A stretch of DNA of 25,361 nucleotides from a bacterium (GCA_030680695.1 JAUXUT010000104.1:1-25361), one strand, 5' to 3'. Numbered from the stretch's first letter, positions 8,132 to 16,585 are shown. The notes: generated from the sequence alone by a model not told the origin. Made by a program: numbers and translations.

Positions 8132-9277
8132 TTAATCTTTCCGTGTTGAACTCCATGAATCTTCGTAAACCCGAAGTGTCTGACGAGCTGTTTTTTCCCA
8201 GGAAAATTGTTGAGAGCGACTTAGTGCTGACTGCACCAGCAAGCTCCGGTATTCCTTATTAGTTAATATTTTGTGGAATGCTGCCGCTAGTGCATCAGGG
8301 GCTTCTGGCGGTACTAACAGCCCCGCGCTTTGTAATATTTCGCGATGAATTGGAATATCAGATGCAACAACAGGCAATCCGCAAGCCATTGCCTCTACCA
8401 AGGGCATCCCAAATGTTTCTACTTTTGAGAAAAACACAAAAACAGCGGCTGCTGAGTAAATAGGGGGTAATTGTTCGTGAGGTAAAAAAGGGATTACGTT
8501 GATACGTGAGCGCATATGCTCAGGATCGTCACTAATATCAGAAATTATTTGCATCAACACAGTCTCTTCTATGTAACCTACCATGACAAGCTGATTCTCA
8601 AGACAATAACGCGTTATCAACAAATGATATGCTCTTAATAAATTCGGGATGTTTTTATGAGGGCGTGTATTCGTAATAGTTAATATGGCGTTTGGTTCTA
8701 TTCCATATTTCTCGCGAACCTTCTCTACTTCGCTACTAGCCACATTTCTAAATATTGAACTCACTCCATGATGAACCGGTTGTACCCGCTCAGGCCGATA
8801 TCCAAAATATTTTACCAATTCATCTGCATACACTTGCGATGGAGCAATAATTCGGCCGGCTCTTTTAATAATCATTAAAGCAGTGTCGTAATATATGTTT
8901 CGTATGCTCGACATGGATATGCGTTGAGTCACCGAATCGTGGTGAACAGTTACCACGTCACTTTGTCTTAGCAAAAAAGATGCTGTTGTGCCCGGATAAT
9001 GCAACACATCAATTTTTCTTCTGTGCGCATCCAACGGCAGCCACATTTGTTCTAAAAAGATGCGCGGTAATACTTCTTCCGCAAGCGCGGGATAGACAAC
9101 AAATTCCATTTTATCGCGCGCATTTTCAAAAAGATATTGATTTGCCGGGGTAACAAAAAGGATAAATTCATGAGGGGTTTCCAACATGGACATGGCGCTA
9201 ACCAGATTGACAAGATATGGTTGGTGAGAGCCACTTTTCCCAGGGCGGACATGAATTGCGCTGATACCAATTTTCAT
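8132..9277 (-). CDS. Glycosyltransferase family 4
   Basis: This 381-residue enzyme has the GT-B layout of family 4. The N-terminal lobe holds VLHYPGTTASFLL and VVTVHHDS. The C-terminal lobe holds ILTITNTRPHKNIPNLLRAY and the donor-binding ExxxxxxxE motif in ETFGMPLVEAMACGLPVVASD with HREIL. It resembles bacterial mannosyl- and rhamnosyltransferases of O-antigen loci. Its ATG overlaps the stop of the upstream polymerase gene (ATGA at 9274-9277), so the two are translationally coupled. It should extend the lipid-linked repeat unit; donor unknown. Confidence 0.9.
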   Translation of the reverse strand: MKIGISAIHVRPGKSGSHQPYLVNLVSAMSMLETPHEFILFVTPANQYLFENARDKMEFVVYPALAEEVLPRIFLEQMWLPLDAHRRKIDVLHYPGTTASFLLRQSDVVTVHHDSVTQRISMSSIRNIYYDTALMIIKRAGRIIAPSQVYADELVKYFGYRPERVQPVHHGVSSIFRNVASSEVEKVREKYGIEPNAILTITNTRPHKNIPNLLRAYHLLITRYCLENQLVMVGYIEETVLMQIISDISDDPEHMRSRINVIPFLPHEQLPPIYSAAAVFVFFSKVETFGMPLVEAMACGLPVVASDIPIHREILQSAGLLVPPEAPDALAAAFHKILTNKEYRSLLVQSALSRSQQFSWEKTARQTLRVYEDSWSSTRKD

Positions 9278-10557
9278 TTCCTAACATCCTGATTTATGAT
9301 TCGATTGGTAATAGAGCTATTTACAGCCAATGCAACTACTATTAATGATAATCCTGGGGAGAAATAACCTATTCCTCGAAAGAAAAATTCAATAAAGAAA
9401 GCAAATGCCAAGCCTAATAACATAAGTCTTTTTTTCATAAGAGCATGGGATTCGACGCTTTTAGAGTTTTTTATTATTAAACAGGCACGATGTGCAAAAA
9501 AAATAAATCTTATTAGAAATATTAGATATAAAACTGTAATAAGAATACCAATTAATCCAAACTCCGCAATTAGTTTAGATGCTAAAAACCCACCGTCTTC
9601 AATATTGAATACTTTACCGACATCCATCAACATTGTATTTGAATATACTCCAAATTGTGTTCCACCTAGACCTAATTTTTGAAAGCCTAATCCCATGCCA
9701 CTGGTCTGGACAAAATTTATATAGGCAAGTTCCCATCCTTGTAAAAAAACCAATGTTGTTAAGTTTCTTGTGTTTTGAAATATCAGTCGCGACGCAAAAT
9801 ATTCATTTTTCAAAATCTGAGGGAGAATGACCCAAATAACAAAGATAGGAATAAACAACAAACCTAATATGAAAACAGTGCGTCCGAATCTAAATACATA
9901 CACACCAAAAAAAAGAATGGCAAATAATAAAAGGGTTAAGTTGGGAAAGAAAATAGATAATACAGTTATATTTATTCCAATGAATATTTTCAAAAACTTC
10001 TTCTCTGCTGTGATCGAATATGCCACAGCGAGTGATCCGAGAGCAAGAGCATAATGGCTTTGTTCAGAAAATGGAAATACAGCTTTGCTACGAAATGCAT
10101 AATTACAGCAGGCGATAGGAAACAATAGTCCCAACCAACCTAACAAGATAAAAATAATTATTACAATTAATATTGAATTTTCAAGCCTCTGATACGAGAT
10201 GTTTTTTACATGTTGCGCAAACAAAATTGCAGCAAAAAATGATACAAGCAATGCGGGCAATGAGAACAATGGTTTTGTTTCACCGCTAGATAAATAGGTG
10301 TACAGTGAAAAAATAAATAAATAAAAGCTAACAACAAGAATGGCTAGAAAGTGGCTCCGGCGTAACCGAAAATTAAAGATTAACTTATAGTTAATTAATA
10401 TTATTATCACTGAGGATATAAATGTCCCTATCGCATAAGATGACAATTTAAAAGCAACATATGAAAAATTGGAAATAAACCACATTGACAAAATAAAATA
10501 TATTAGTTTGATGTCAATCCCAGTATTTTGTTTTGCAGTAGGCGCTTGGTTCATCAT
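9274..10557 (-). CDS. wzy: O-antigen polymerase-like (Wzy) multi-pass membrane protein
   Basis: The 427-residue protein consists mostly of hydrophobic segments, about ten or eleven in number, with a longer loop at about residues 265-325 (WELAYINFVQTSGMGLGFQK and following). That fits Wzy and O-antigen ligase-type proteins, which are poorly conserved in sequence and are recognised by topology and position. The locus also has Wzz- and Wzx-like genes and no ABC transporter, which supports a polymerase joining repeat units on the outer face of the membrane. The gene is visibly AT-rich. A ligase of the WaaL class is the alternative. The N-terminal MMNQAPTAKQ is preceded by a weak ribosome site. 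Confidence 0.75.
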   Translation of the reverse strand: MMNQAPTAKQNTGIDIKLIYFILSMWFISNFSYVAFKLSSYAIGTFISSVIIILINYKLIFNFRLRRSHFLAILVVSFYLFIFSLYTYLSSGETKPLFSLPALLVSFFAAILFAQHVKNISYQRLENSILIVIIIFILLGWLGLLFPIACCNYAFRSKAVFPFSEQSHYALALGSLAVAYSITAEKKFLKIFIGINITVLSIFFPNLTLLLFAILFFGVYVFRFGRTVFILGLLFIPIFVIWVILPQILKNEYFASRLIFQNTRNLTTLVFLQGWELAYINFVQTSGMGLGFQKLGLGGTQFGVYSNTMLMDVGKVFNIEDGGFLASKLIAEFGLIGILITVLYLIFLIRFIFFAHRACLIIKNSKSVESHALMKKRLMLLGLAFAFFIEFFFRGIGYFSPGLSLIVVALAVNSSITNRIINQDVRK

Positions 10558-10571
10558 AGCCAGAGTTTACC

Positions 10572-11675
10572 TTATTTGTTAAAAACAATATCTAAATATT
10601 CAATGGACTTTTTTCTTAAGTCTGCCAAAGTTTTATTAATTTTCGAATATTTAATCTGTTTCTTGAGTACTTCTGGCAATTTTTCTTTTTGATAAACCAT
10701 TCGTTCTGAAAGATCTAATAGATTTAGCAAATTTTGAATTCGGTTAATGCCTGTTTGAGATATGCCGGTTACAACGAATGGCGAATTAAAAATAATGGAA
10801 AATGCGGTTCCGTGATAAGAATTTGTAATTATAAAGCTGGCATTGGCAAACAGGTTTAGAAATTCTTCGGGACTTGCATCTCTAATATGTTTTTTACATT
10901 TGTAATTTATAAAAACATCTTGATTTATTGCAATTACATCTAATTTCAAAGTTTCAGCAATGTACTCAACGGATTTTTTTATTTGCAAATCTTTTCCAAA
11001 GGCATACACCAGAATGTATGGTTTTGAATATTTAGATTCTCCTATGTGGAGAAGACTTCTCCAGTCCGATGCCGGGAGTAGTAATGTTGGATCAATGTTA
11101 TGAGTAACAGGTTGATTTAATAATTCTGATAAATATTGACAGGAATCAAGTTCACGAACAGAAATTGCATCAAATTGATTCAGCAAATACACTAACCGTT
11201 CTATCTCTTTTCCTTCATAATGATAAGACCCCATACTTGCTGCATACGAAAATTTCTTTTTTCTATGGACAAAATCTAGAAAATATATTTCGTCAATACT
11301 GTTTGTTCCATTGACAATTATTGGATTCCAAATTTGGTCACTGCCGCAGACAAAAACATCATAATCTTTTTCAATTTCACTTATATTGCTATCTTTATAT
11401 GCCTGTGTTAAGTTGAGGTGAATTTTGATAAAGGACTTTAATTTCTTTATTAGCCTATATCTTGGCAACAACCTGGTTATATCCTTTACAGTTCTAAGTA
11501 TATCGATTGGTTTTAGTCCAAGTCGAATGGGTCGCATTGTCTTGCTTATGTACGGCGTTTTGTAATCAATAATTGAAACGTCACCATACCTTGAAAGTGT
11601 TTTACCTAATGCAAAAGCCTGCAGAACACCTCCATAGCTATTAGCATAATGAATTGTAATCAAAGCAATTTTCAT
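10572..11675 (-). CDS. Polysaccharide pyruvyl transferase family protein
   Basis: A 367-residue protein of the PF04230 type. It shows MKIALITIHYANSYGGVLQAFAL at the N-terminus, VFVCGSDQIWNP (about residues 110-121), the FSYAASMGSY and ISVRE blocks, HNIDPTLLL, and near the C-terminus FIITNSYHGTAFSIIF, the characteristic SxHG motif. Members transfer pyruvate from phosphoenolpyruvate to sugars as a ketal, adding negative charge. Others of the family appear beside nitroreductases in capsule loci, as here. GAGG lies nine bases before the ATG. The gene is AT-rich compared with the flanks. Confidence 0.9.
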   Translation of the reverse strand: MKIALITIHYANSYGGVLQAFALGKTLSRYGDVSIIDYKTPYISKTMRPIRLGLKPIDILRTVKDITRLLPRYRLIKKLKSFIKIHLNLTQAYKDSNISEIEKDYDVFVCGSDQIWNPIIVNGTNSIDEIYFLDFVHRKKKFSYAASMGSYHYEGKEIERLVYLLNQFDAISVRELDSCQYLSELLNQPVTHNIDPTLLLPASDWRSLLHIGESKYSKPYILVYAFGKDLQIKKSVEYIAETLKLDVIAINQDVFINYKCKKHIRDASPEEFLNLFANASFIITNSYHGTAFSIIFNSPFVVTGISQTGINRIQNLLNLLDLSERMVYQKEKLPEVLKKQIKYSKINKTLADLRKKSIEYLDIVFNK

Positions 11676-11766
11676 TTGTTACTTCCTCTGTTGGGTAGCA
11701 TATTCTCTTTGGTAGCTAAAACTGCCCTATAATTATCGGTATTGTGGATTGTCAAGAGTGCTATCC

Positions 11767-12753
11767 TCATAATTTTCTCCTTGCATTTAATGAAGAATAC
11801 ACTTCATCAAGTGGTCGCCTAGCTGATACACATATATTATTATTTTCATCTGGCCAACCGATAGCAAGCATCATCACAACCGTATGATTGGGGCGAATAT
11901 CTACTAATGATCGCAGCATTTTGTCTTTGGCAGGTGTTTGACTCCAATTTAAACAACACGATGCAACCCCAAGAGAGTGTAAGGCATATATTATTGACAT
12001 GGCAAATAAACCACCATCAATCCAATGCTGATAACGTTCATACCCTGAAACAAACGCTTTCAAATCAGTCGTTATAATCATTAAATTTGGCACTCTATCG
12101 CCAAACCCACGATTGCCTTCTTGGTACTTGAGCGCCAAATATTTTATATCGGAGTCGCTGGTGTGATATACATGCCACGCTTGCCGATTACAAACAGAAG
12201 GTGTTTTTAAGGCTAGAGACACGGCTCTTTTGACTACATGCTCAGGAACTATCTCGTTCTTAAATTCTCTAAGTGAATGCCGGCTAAAGAAGAATTTTTC
12301 AGGGTTCTCTAACATCCCTTTTCTAAAGTCTTCTAATCTATATATTTGCGAACCGTGTACTTCATCTGAAAAAAAATCAAACGCTAAAAGCTCTTTTCTT
12401 ATCTGTTCGACCCATTCTACTTTATTGATGCCGTCCAATTCGACAAACCTTGATAAAGTGCTTAGAGCCGCTTTGTCATGAAAACCAATATTATTTGATT
12501 TCTTCGCATATTTTAATACATCCAACAATATATAGGCTGACGATTGTCCTGCACCCAATCTTCGATTTTTAAGGCTCATACTTTTCTCAAGGGTATGATA
12601 AATCTTGACTGCATTGTAATTGCGCTGTTCAGCATCTTTCATATCTGAACGCCACGCAGAAAATAGATAGAAACGATAAAAATCATATAAAAAACCATTT
12701 AGAGCGCTTATTAGGCGGCCATACAATCTTATTTTTTTAATAAAACTTTTCAT
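11767..12753 (-). CDS. Nitroreductase-family protein of a polysaccharide locus
   Basis: The second half of this 328-residue protein is a nitroreductase fold. It has SRHSLREFKNEIVPEHVVKRAV, then TPSVCNRQAWHVYHTSD (the usual P-S-x-x-N-x-Q-P/A-W flavin-binding block), and LGVASCCLNW. FMN binding is expected from the family. The first 150 residues are a separate helical part found in nitroreductase-like proteins of capsule clusters. It lies upstream of the pyruvyl transferase with a GGAGG site before its ATG. Its role in polysaccharide modification is not known; redox chemistry on a sugar or side group is an inference. Confidence 0.82.
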   Translation of the reverse strand: MKSFIKKIRLYGRLISALNGFLYDFYRFYLFSAWRSDMKDAEQRNYNAVKIYHTLEKSMSLKNRRLGAGQSSAYILLDVLKYAKKSNNIGFHDKAALSTLSRFVELDGINKVEWVEQIRKELLAFDFFSDEVHGSQIYRLEDFRKGMLENPEKFFFSRHSLREFKNEIVPEHVVKRAVSLALKTPSVCNRQAWHVYHTSDSDIKYLALKYQEGNRGFGDRVPNLMIITTDLKAFVSGYERYQHWIDGGLFAMSIIYALHSLGVASCCLNWSQTPAKDKMLRSLVDIRPNHTVVMMLAIGWPDENNNICVSARRPLDEVYSSLNARRKL

Positions 12754-12779
12754 GCAACCTCCAAAAAAACCATCATCTT

Positions 12780-14096
12780 TTATTGGCGTTTTCTGATGCC
12801 TAGCTCACTAGAAATAAACACTATGTTCTGAGCAGCAAAAAAGTAAATTGCCAACAATGTCAAGTTGCTAAAAACAGTGGTAACCGCTGCGGCTTGGGCC
12901 CCGTAACTAGGAATTAATAATATATTTAGTAGAAGGTTCATGATGGCTACTGCCCCCATGAATTTTACTTTTTGTTTCATATGCTCTTGTGTGACCAAAG
13001 TTGCCCCTACACTGTGGTTCACAAATACTATCGGTGCTGATACCGCCAAAATATTGAGCAGTACAACAGATTCTTGGTACTGCTCCCCAAAAAGCAACGG
13101 TATCGCCCATTGTGAGGTTGCCCATATACCCAGTAGTGTGATAATACCCATGAACAACATAACAACATTGCCTTGGCGATAAACCCGATAAAATTTTGCC
13201 CTATCATTGTTTGCCCAGCGATGTATTTTAGGCAATAGGAACTTTTGATAAATTGTACTTGGCATAAGATATACCGCTGTCATAACAAGACCAGCAACGG
13301 TATATATTCCGGCCGCATCAGCACCTGTGATGTATTTGACCAAGACGATATCGCTTTGGTAATTAATTAATTGAAACAGCCCTGCCAGTCCAAACGGCCA
13401 AACATTGCTAATTACATTTGAAATACCAAGTGTTTCTGTTTGATTCTGTATAGGAGTCGCGTTTCCTTTCTTTGAATGTCCTTTTAATTCAAACGTGCCT
13501 AGTTGCATTCGGTAAAGTTGGTATATCCCAATAATTACAGCTATTACAGCAATGCACGCATAAGCATAAGCTATATTTGTGACCTCCATCCATTTTGTAA
13601 AAAAATAAGCCAACAAAGCAACTGCAACTAATCGTGCAAAGTGAGGCATAAGCTGCCAAATAGATAGGCGGGTATATTTTTCTTCTAATTGAAACTTTGC
13701 ACCGACAAGCTCCAAACTCACTTGGCCAAGTACATAAAACGACAAAACGATTAGAATCAGGGTGGTCAGCTTGTCGTTTGGCCCAAATAAAGCCCAGATA
13801 ATGAGAAATATAAGCACGAACATAGTGCTAAATGCGATATATTTAAATGATGCGGAAAGCCATCGAGTCGCACTCCATCCTTCTGTCCCAAACACTTTTA
13901 ACCAGTATTGTGGAATACCAAAGCCAGCTAATGGGATGAGCAAGTTTACTGTCGCTAATGCAGCAGCAAACACCCCAAAATCAGTCGGGCCGAGCCGACG
14001 CGCCAAAATCACTTGCGTCAAAAAAGCACACCCCGCGCCAAAGATAGCACCCACCCATAGTAGCAAAATGTCTTTTATGGCGTGTTCTTTACTCAT
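12780..14096 (-). CDS. wzx: Wzx-type flippase (MATE/MOP superfamily polysaccharide exporter)
   Basis: About a dozen membrane segments, beginning DILLLWVGAIFGAGCAFLT, are followed by ARRLGPTDFGVFAAALATVN, the usual opening of Wzx and RfbX flippases. The middle motif GLAGLFQLINYQSDIVLVKY and C-terminal segments match polysaccharide exporters. It would move the lipid-linked repeat unit across the membrane. I set the start at ATG 14096 (MSKEHAIKDI), where homology to flippases begins. The frame is open further to a TTG at 14201 through a 35-codon segment listed separately. The ribosome site before 14096 is weak, so the longer fused product is a real possibility. Confidence 0.85.
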   Translation of the reverse strand: MSKEHAIKDILLLWVGAIFGAGCAFLTQVILARRLGPTDFGVFAAALATVNLLIPLAGFGIPQYWLKVFGTEGWSATRWLSASFKYIAFSTMFVLIFLIIWALFGPNDKLTTLILIVLSFYVLGQVSLELVGAKFQLEEKYTRLSIWQLMPHFARLVAVALLAYFFTKWMEVTNIAYAYACIAVIAVIIGIYQLYRMQLGTFELKGHSKKGNATPIQNQTETLGISNVISNVWPFGLAGLFQLINYQSDIVLVKYITGADAAGIYTVAGLVMTAVYLMPSTIYQKFLLPKIHRWANNDRAKFYRVYRQGNVVMLFMGIITLLGIWATSQWAIPLLFGEQYQESVVLLNILAVSAPIVFVNHSVGATLVTQEHMKQKVKFMGAVAIMNLLLNILLIPSYGAQAAAVTTVFSNLTLLAIYFFAAQNIVFISSELGIRKRQ

Positions 14097-14201
14097 AAGT
14101 TTCTGCGAAATGATCACCTCGCCGCCGTAGCGCTTAAAGACCAAGTCGCCTACCTTACCGCGGACCTGTTTCAAAATGGAGTTCACCTTGACTTTAGCCA
14201 A
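14097..14201 (-). other. Small-ORF head fused in frame to the flippase
   Basis: From TTG 14201 the frame reads MAKVKVNSILKQVRGKVGDL and then VFKRYGGEVIISQK, and continues without a stop into the flippase. It does not look like a flippase N-terminus: it is soluble, positively charged and has its own start-like beginning. I have an impression of a small conserved protein starting MAKVKVNPxxxQVRGxVGDLVFKRYG in other bacteria, but I cannot name it or check. I infer that the first 34 codons of such a gene were joined to wzx, probably by the same rearrangement that left the wzz-tail copy just upstream. Confidence 0.5.
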
Positions 14202-14283
14202 GCATATGCTCTACTTATTTTGATGATTTGGATTGGTCGTACAAACCGCACCATATATACATTGCGAACAGCCTGCTTCCTGT

Positions 14284-14455
14284 TTACATCCCGCTTATTT
14301 TCTGTTCATCATCCCCGTCATTTTGCCACCAATTCATTGCCAGCGCCCCGAAGACACTCAACATCAACCCGAGCATTCCGGCCAGGGCGGTATTCATCAG
14401 CGGTCTTGGCGCCACGCGCCCGCTTTGCTGGAGCACATTTTCCATCACGGCCTGC
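14284..14455 (-). pseudogene. Duplicated 3' end of the wzz gene
   Basis: The minus-strand frame reads QAVMENVLQQSGRVA, then PRPLMNTALAGMLGLMLSVF and a short tail. It repeats the C-terminus of the complete Wzz-type protein at 15341 (QAVMENVLQQSGRMA ... PRVIMNTALAGMAGLMLAVF). About thirteen codons in the middle are missing. The similarity goes on past the original stop codon, which is changed here (TAG to CAG), so the frame ends slightly later. On its upstream side it joins abruptly to the truncated antitoxin-like gene. The fragment encodes only a membrane tail and should not function. Confidence 0.85.
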
Positions 14456-14590
14456 CGAGAAGAGTTGTTCGCCTGTTTCAAGACACACCCGCGCAGGGAC
14501 ACGCTCGCTGACAAGCAATTTGCCGTCAACATCTATTGTGTATGTCACCTTTTCAGGAACGAAGGTTTCTTTTGGGGTTGTTGTAACCAT
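14456..14590 (-). pseudogene. Truncated YgiT-like antitoxin (N-terminal 45 codons)
   Basis: ATG 14590 has an excellent AAGGAG site. The first 45 residues (MVTTTPKETF, VTYTIDVDGKLL, VPARVCLETGEQLFS) resemble the middle of YgiT/MqsA-type antitoxins, in which a VPARVC..TGEQ block precedes a SPETVERLQ helix. The zinc-binding CxxC at the very start of YgiT is absent, as in some family members. The frame then runs directly into the duplicated wzz tail in another frame, so the DNA-binding part is lost. A chimeric 90-residue product is possible, but function is unlikely. Confidence 0.6.
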
Positions 14591-14600
14591 TATTTTCTCC

Positions 14601-14645
14601 TTACTTTACTTTGTACTCAATCCAATGCTCAGGGTCAGGACAGTG
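14601..14645 (-). pseudogene. Remnant of a toxin C-terminus (DUF4258-like)
   Basis: Just upstream of the truncated antitoxin a minus-strand frame ends CPDPEHWIEYKVK and a TAA at 14601-14603, overlapping the antitoxin ribosome site region. PDPExWIExR-like tails close DUF4258 toxins, which commonly precede YgiT-like antitoxins. I infer that only the end of that toxin is left. The frame also overlaps the stop of the RelE-like toxin upstream, marking a recombination joint between two TA modules. Confidence 0.45.
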
Positions 14646-14664
14646 GTTGCAACAGAGTTCAGGC

Positions 14665-14949
14665 TCAATATACTTCATCATGTGTGCCAATATCAACCAA
14701 CACGATCATATCTTCGTCTGCATCCGGATCAGGTTCAAAAGTAAATACAATCCGACAGTCATATTCCACCCAACAAGCCCACAATCCTTCAAGTTGACCC
14801 TTAAGTTTGTGTGTCTTCAACTTCGGTCCGAATGTATCTGCAGACAGCAATTCCAGCGCTTCAAAGATGCGCCCCTGCCAACGAGGGTCTTTACGAAGCC
14901 ATTTCCGATAGGCGCGCTGAAAACTGGCATCCCACGCCAGTTTTCTCAG
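14665..14949 (-). CDS. RelE/YafQ-like toxin with a CTG start
   Basis: The frame encodes a 94-residue RelE/ParE-superfamily toxin with HKLKG, GLWACWVEYDCRIVFTF and the C-terminal GTHDEVY. Members of this fold cleave mRNA on the ribosome. It aligns end to end with the toxin at 19847-20131, which is exactly the same length. There the gene starts ATG in an ATGA overlap with the antitoxin stop. Here the matching codon is CTG (CTGA overlap, 14949-14946), and no ATG, GTG or TTG lies between it and the in-frame stop two codons upstream. The next possible start is TTG 14850, which would remove a third of the protein. Either CTG starts by coupling to the antitoxin, or the toxin is silenced. Confidence 0.75.
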   Translation of the reverse strand: MRKLAWDASFQRAYRKWLRKDPRWQGRIFEALELLSADTFGPKLKTHKLKGQLEGLWACWVEYDCRIVFTFEPDPDADEDMIVLVDIGTHDEVY

Positions 14950-15170
14950 CGTTCACCAGAAAGATCACCGCGCAGGTCTTCGACACTGCCAAATCGTGCT
15001 CGTCCTTCCCGGACAGATCTTATCGTATCTTGCGCATTTTGTTCTATTTCAGAGCGCCTCTGTTCGAGCAGCCGCTGGCGGATGATTTCGATCAACAAGG
15101 TTTGATCATCCACCGGCAATTTTTCGACCGTTTCGATAGCGTCCTGGAAATAAGATGTTTGGGTACTCAT
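14946..15170 (-). CDS. Antitoxin of the RelE-like module (first copy)
   Basis: A 74-residue protein starting MSTQTSYFQDAIETVEKLP with DQTLLIEIIRQRLLEQRR, rich in charged helix. It is a clear paralogue of the antitoxin at 20128-20346, which reads MKTQTSYFQNVIETVEKLP. It overlaps the toxin by four bases, the usual antitoxin-first arrangement. The start could be ATG 15170 or the adjacent GTG 15173; I prefer ATG because it matches the paralogue. The sequence between 15171 and 15340 holds no gene. An extended -10 like TGATATAAT lies around 15290-15298. Confidence 0.75.
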   Translation of the reverse strand: MSTQTSYFQDAIETVEKLPVDDQTLLIEIIRQRLLEQRRSEIEQNAQDTIRSVREGRARFGSVEDLRGDLSGER

Positions 15171-15340
15171 CACGCCGCCAACCTTTCACTCTTTGACGAT
15201 TGTCTTCATTAAAATATTCGAGAGATTTTAGCTGCAGATTGCGCCGATTTTTTATCAACCCTGCGCAATCCCCTCTGCGTTATTTGCGGATTATATCACC
15301 GGTAAATGGCCTCATCCTGCTGCCATCCTGCTTATTTTTC

Positions 15341-16585
15341 CTATTCAGCCTGTCCGTTATTCCGCCACCAATCTGTTGCCAGCGCCCAAAACACAGCCAG
15401 CATCAGCCCGGCCATTCCAGCCAGGGCGGTATTCATTATCACTCTCGGCGCCGTGGCGAACTGCGGCGCCTTCGCCTCGACGCTAATCTGCGCCATGCGT
15501 CCGCTTTGCTGGAGCACGTTTTCCATCACGGCCTGCTGAAAGGTCAACTGTGCATAGAGCGTTGCGGCTTGGTCGCGCTGACGGGTGTACTCGCTGCGCT
15601 CGTAGTCCAGCTGCTCCATTTCGACCTGTAATTTCAACACATCGTTCTGCAAGGCGTCCTGCTCGTTTTGGGAATTCGCGATGCGCTGCTGGAGACTCTT
15701 GTGCATACCGGTGATCACTTCCATCCCCCGAGACGAACTGAGGCCGGTAAACAACAAGGGCGAGGAGGACTGCAAAATTGTTCCCGGGTTGCCGCAGGTT
15801 TCCAACGAGTCAAGATCCTGCTGGATGGAAACCAGGAGAATTGCGTCGGATAAGGAAAGGGGATCGTCCGATTGAACAAGGCGCGTTTCAAAGTCTCCCA
15901 GGCGCAGCAAAAGAGAATTGGCGGCTCTTACCCGTCTCTCCAGGCAGGCATAGATATCTTTTTGCGCTCCCAACCGACTAAAGAGGATGGGCGTCTGATC
16001 CTGGGCCAGGAAGGCTTCCAAGTCAGATTGGGCCTGGGTGTAATCTTGTTGCGTCGTGGATATTTGCGCATCGAGATTTGCGGTGAACGCGCCGAGGCCG
16101 TAGTTGACTTCGATCCACTCGGCCGCTTTCTCAGCCCAAACCGTCGCCAGGATCGCAACCCGCTGCGGGTCGGTATCGGTGACCTGAAAACGGAGTTGAG
16201 AGGTGCCGACCGCGGAAACCTGCGTTTTATCGGACCAGCCTTTTCCATCCGAAGTGAGCAGGGGAGTGACGCGGGCATCGCTCATCACCTGATCTAAAAT
16301 GGCTTTCGTTTGCGCCAGTTCCGGCAGCGCTTTGATATCAGGAGCAGCAGGAACAGCGGCCAATCCCTCCGGACCGGTAAGGTAACGAATTGCAGGCTGG
16401 CTTACAGTCACATACGCGACCGCCTCATATTGTTTGGGCAATATCCAGGCGCTGACCGCGAAGGCCACCAGCGCAGCCGCCAGGGTCACGATTAAAATTG
16501 GCAGGCGCGCCTTCCAGAGCGTTTGAAAGATCGCACGCAGGTCAATTTCATCGTCGTAATTTTCTGAAGCAGGCTGGATGGTCAT
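15341..16585 (-). CDS. wzz: Wzz-type polysaccharide chain-length determinant
   Basis: The 414-residue protein begins with an acidic segment (DDEIDLRAIFQTLWKAR), then a first membrane helix (about 29-49) ending in ILPKQYEAVAYV, the standard Wzz domain opening. A large periplasmic or external part with coiled-coil character follows (about 170-350: TTQQDYTQAQSDLEAF, LQQRIANSQNEQDALQNDV). A second membrane helix near the C-terminus (VIMNTALAGMAGLMLAVFWAL) closes it. There is no fused tyrosine kinase. It controls how many repeat units Wzy joins. It is the first gene of the polysaccharide locus, and its 3' end is duplicated at 14284-14455. Confidence 0.9.
   Translation of the reverse strand: MTIQPASENYDDEIDLRAIFQTLWKARLPILIVTLAAALVAFAVSAWILPKQYEAVAYVTVSQPAIRYLTGPEGLAAVPAAPDIKALPELAQTKAILDQVMSDARVTPLLTSDGKGWSDKTQVSAVGTSQLRFQVTDTDPQRVAILATVWAEKAAEWIEVNYGLGAFTANLDAQISTTQQDYTQAQSDLEAFLAQDQTPILFSRLGAQKDIYACLERRVRAANSLLLRLGDFETRLVQSDDPLSLSDAILLVSIQQDLDSLETCGNPGTILQSSSPLLFTGLSSSRGMEVITGMHKSLQQRIANSQNEQDALQNDVLKLQVEMEQLDYERSEYTRQRDQAATLYAQLTFQQAVMENVLQQSGRMAQISVEAKAPQFATAPRVIMNTALAGMAGLMLAVFWALATDWWRNNGQAE

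Noticed and set aside
14228..14797. Plus-strand frame of 189 residues across the wzz-tail, antitoxin and toxin region
   Set aside because: It spans three minus-strand fragments with recognised families, so it is a chance open frame.
15668..16495. Plus-strand frames opposite wzz, the longest being 141 residues
   Set aside because: They are shadows of the Wzz coding sequence; their composition reflects the opposite strand and no motif appears.
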